The notes beneath the pieces are model-generated. The model had not been told where the DNA came from, ran no database searches, and worked only from the letters and a program-made list of their open reading frames with translations. A program made the position numbers and the translations under genes. A DNA stretch of 64,000 nucleotides from Kaistella gelatinilytica (GTDB lineage: Bacteria; Bacteroidota; Bacteroidia; Flavobacteriales; Weeksellaceae), in assembly GCF_015679325.1 (NCBI RefSeq), contig NZ_JADPVI010000002.1:176798-240797 (forward strand), written 5' to 3'. This document shows positions 63,916-64,000 of the stretch, in pieces (the stretch's first letter is position 1; each line of letters begins with the position of its first letter).

Positions 63916-64000
63916 CTAGATCAGTATATCTGAAACTTTTCGGTTAATGTCAATTAATTTATTTTCTCTATTTCTTAACAAGGGGAAAGACATTTCTACG
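63916..64000 (-). CDS. Partial gene, C-terminal end only
   Basis: A minus-strand frame open from the right edge to a TAG at 63916-63918 encodes 27 residues (MSFPLLRNRENKLIDINRKV near its middle). Its stop lies 13 nt before the polymerase ATG, the tight spacing of the rest of the operon. The family cannot be judged from this fragment. Confidence 0.4.
   Translation of the reverse strand, partial: VEMSFPLLRNRENKLIDINRKVSDILI

Overview
The window reads as chromosome of a member of the Bacteroidota, class Flavobacteriia, most likely the Chryseobacterium/Kaistella group (Weeksellaceae). Supporting signs are the AT-rich sequence, the fused lpxC/fabZ gene, the type IX secretion regulator PorX, a giant secreted protein with a gliding-motility (type B) C-terminal sorting domain, and Bacteroidetes-type promoters (TTG, about 18-20 nt, then TAnnTTTG) with no Shine-Dalgarno signals. 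The genus is an inference.

Layout. (1) Positions 1-8219 are accessory DNA next to a tRNA-Phe gene: a tyrosine recombinase, small secreted or hypothetical proteins, a thermonuclease and a large RloC-like AAA ATPase that may be an anticodon-nuclease defence gene. The far end of this putative integrative element lies left of the window. (2) 8.2-29.1 kb is mostly core: an OlsF-type two-domain acyltransferase, aspartate kinase, fructose-1,6-bisphosphatase, MenC, the repeat-rich type B surface protein, an orphan histidine kinase with a membrane partner, GlnRS, a periplasmic thioredoxin, a Dus enzyme and a NatAB-like ABC exporter. (3) 29.2-31.3 kb is a small accessory island in which a DUF2971 gene lies between two integron attC-like palindromes, followed by a 13-copy 21-bp tandem repeat. 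(4) 31.4-39.1 kb holds sucD and the lipid A operon (lpxD, lpxC/fabZ, lpxA, efp, an LpxD paralogue) with an HD-domain hydrolase. (5) 39.4-45.9 kb holds porX, a tail-anchored protein, exonuclease III, RlpA, RimO and a cation/proton antiporter. (6) 46.1-64.0 kb is a surface-polysaccharide (O-antigen or capsule) locus read entirely on the minus strand.

The polysaccharide locus combines rfbABC (dTDP-sugar), fnlA-fnlB-fnlC (UDP-L-FucNAc), wbuB (its transferase), wbuX-wbuY-wbuZ (conversion of an acetamido to an acetamidino group), a WbpL/WecA-like initiating transferase, two further glycosyltransferases, a Wzy-like polymerase and a beta-helix protein. Together they predict a glycan containing L-FucNAc or its acetamidino form, L-FucNAm. 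The amidotransferase gene wbuX is broken by a frameshift exactly at an (AT)6 tract. Five AT units would restore the frame, so this may be a phase-variable switch rather than a dead gene.

The observations I rate highest are the wbuX dinucleotide frameshift, the attC-like pair around the DUF2971 gene with no integrase in view, the RloC-like gene on the tRNA-Phe element, the surface protein built of repeated acidic D-x-N-x-D-G-like modules, and a WbuZ that has lost the HisF catalytic aspartate.
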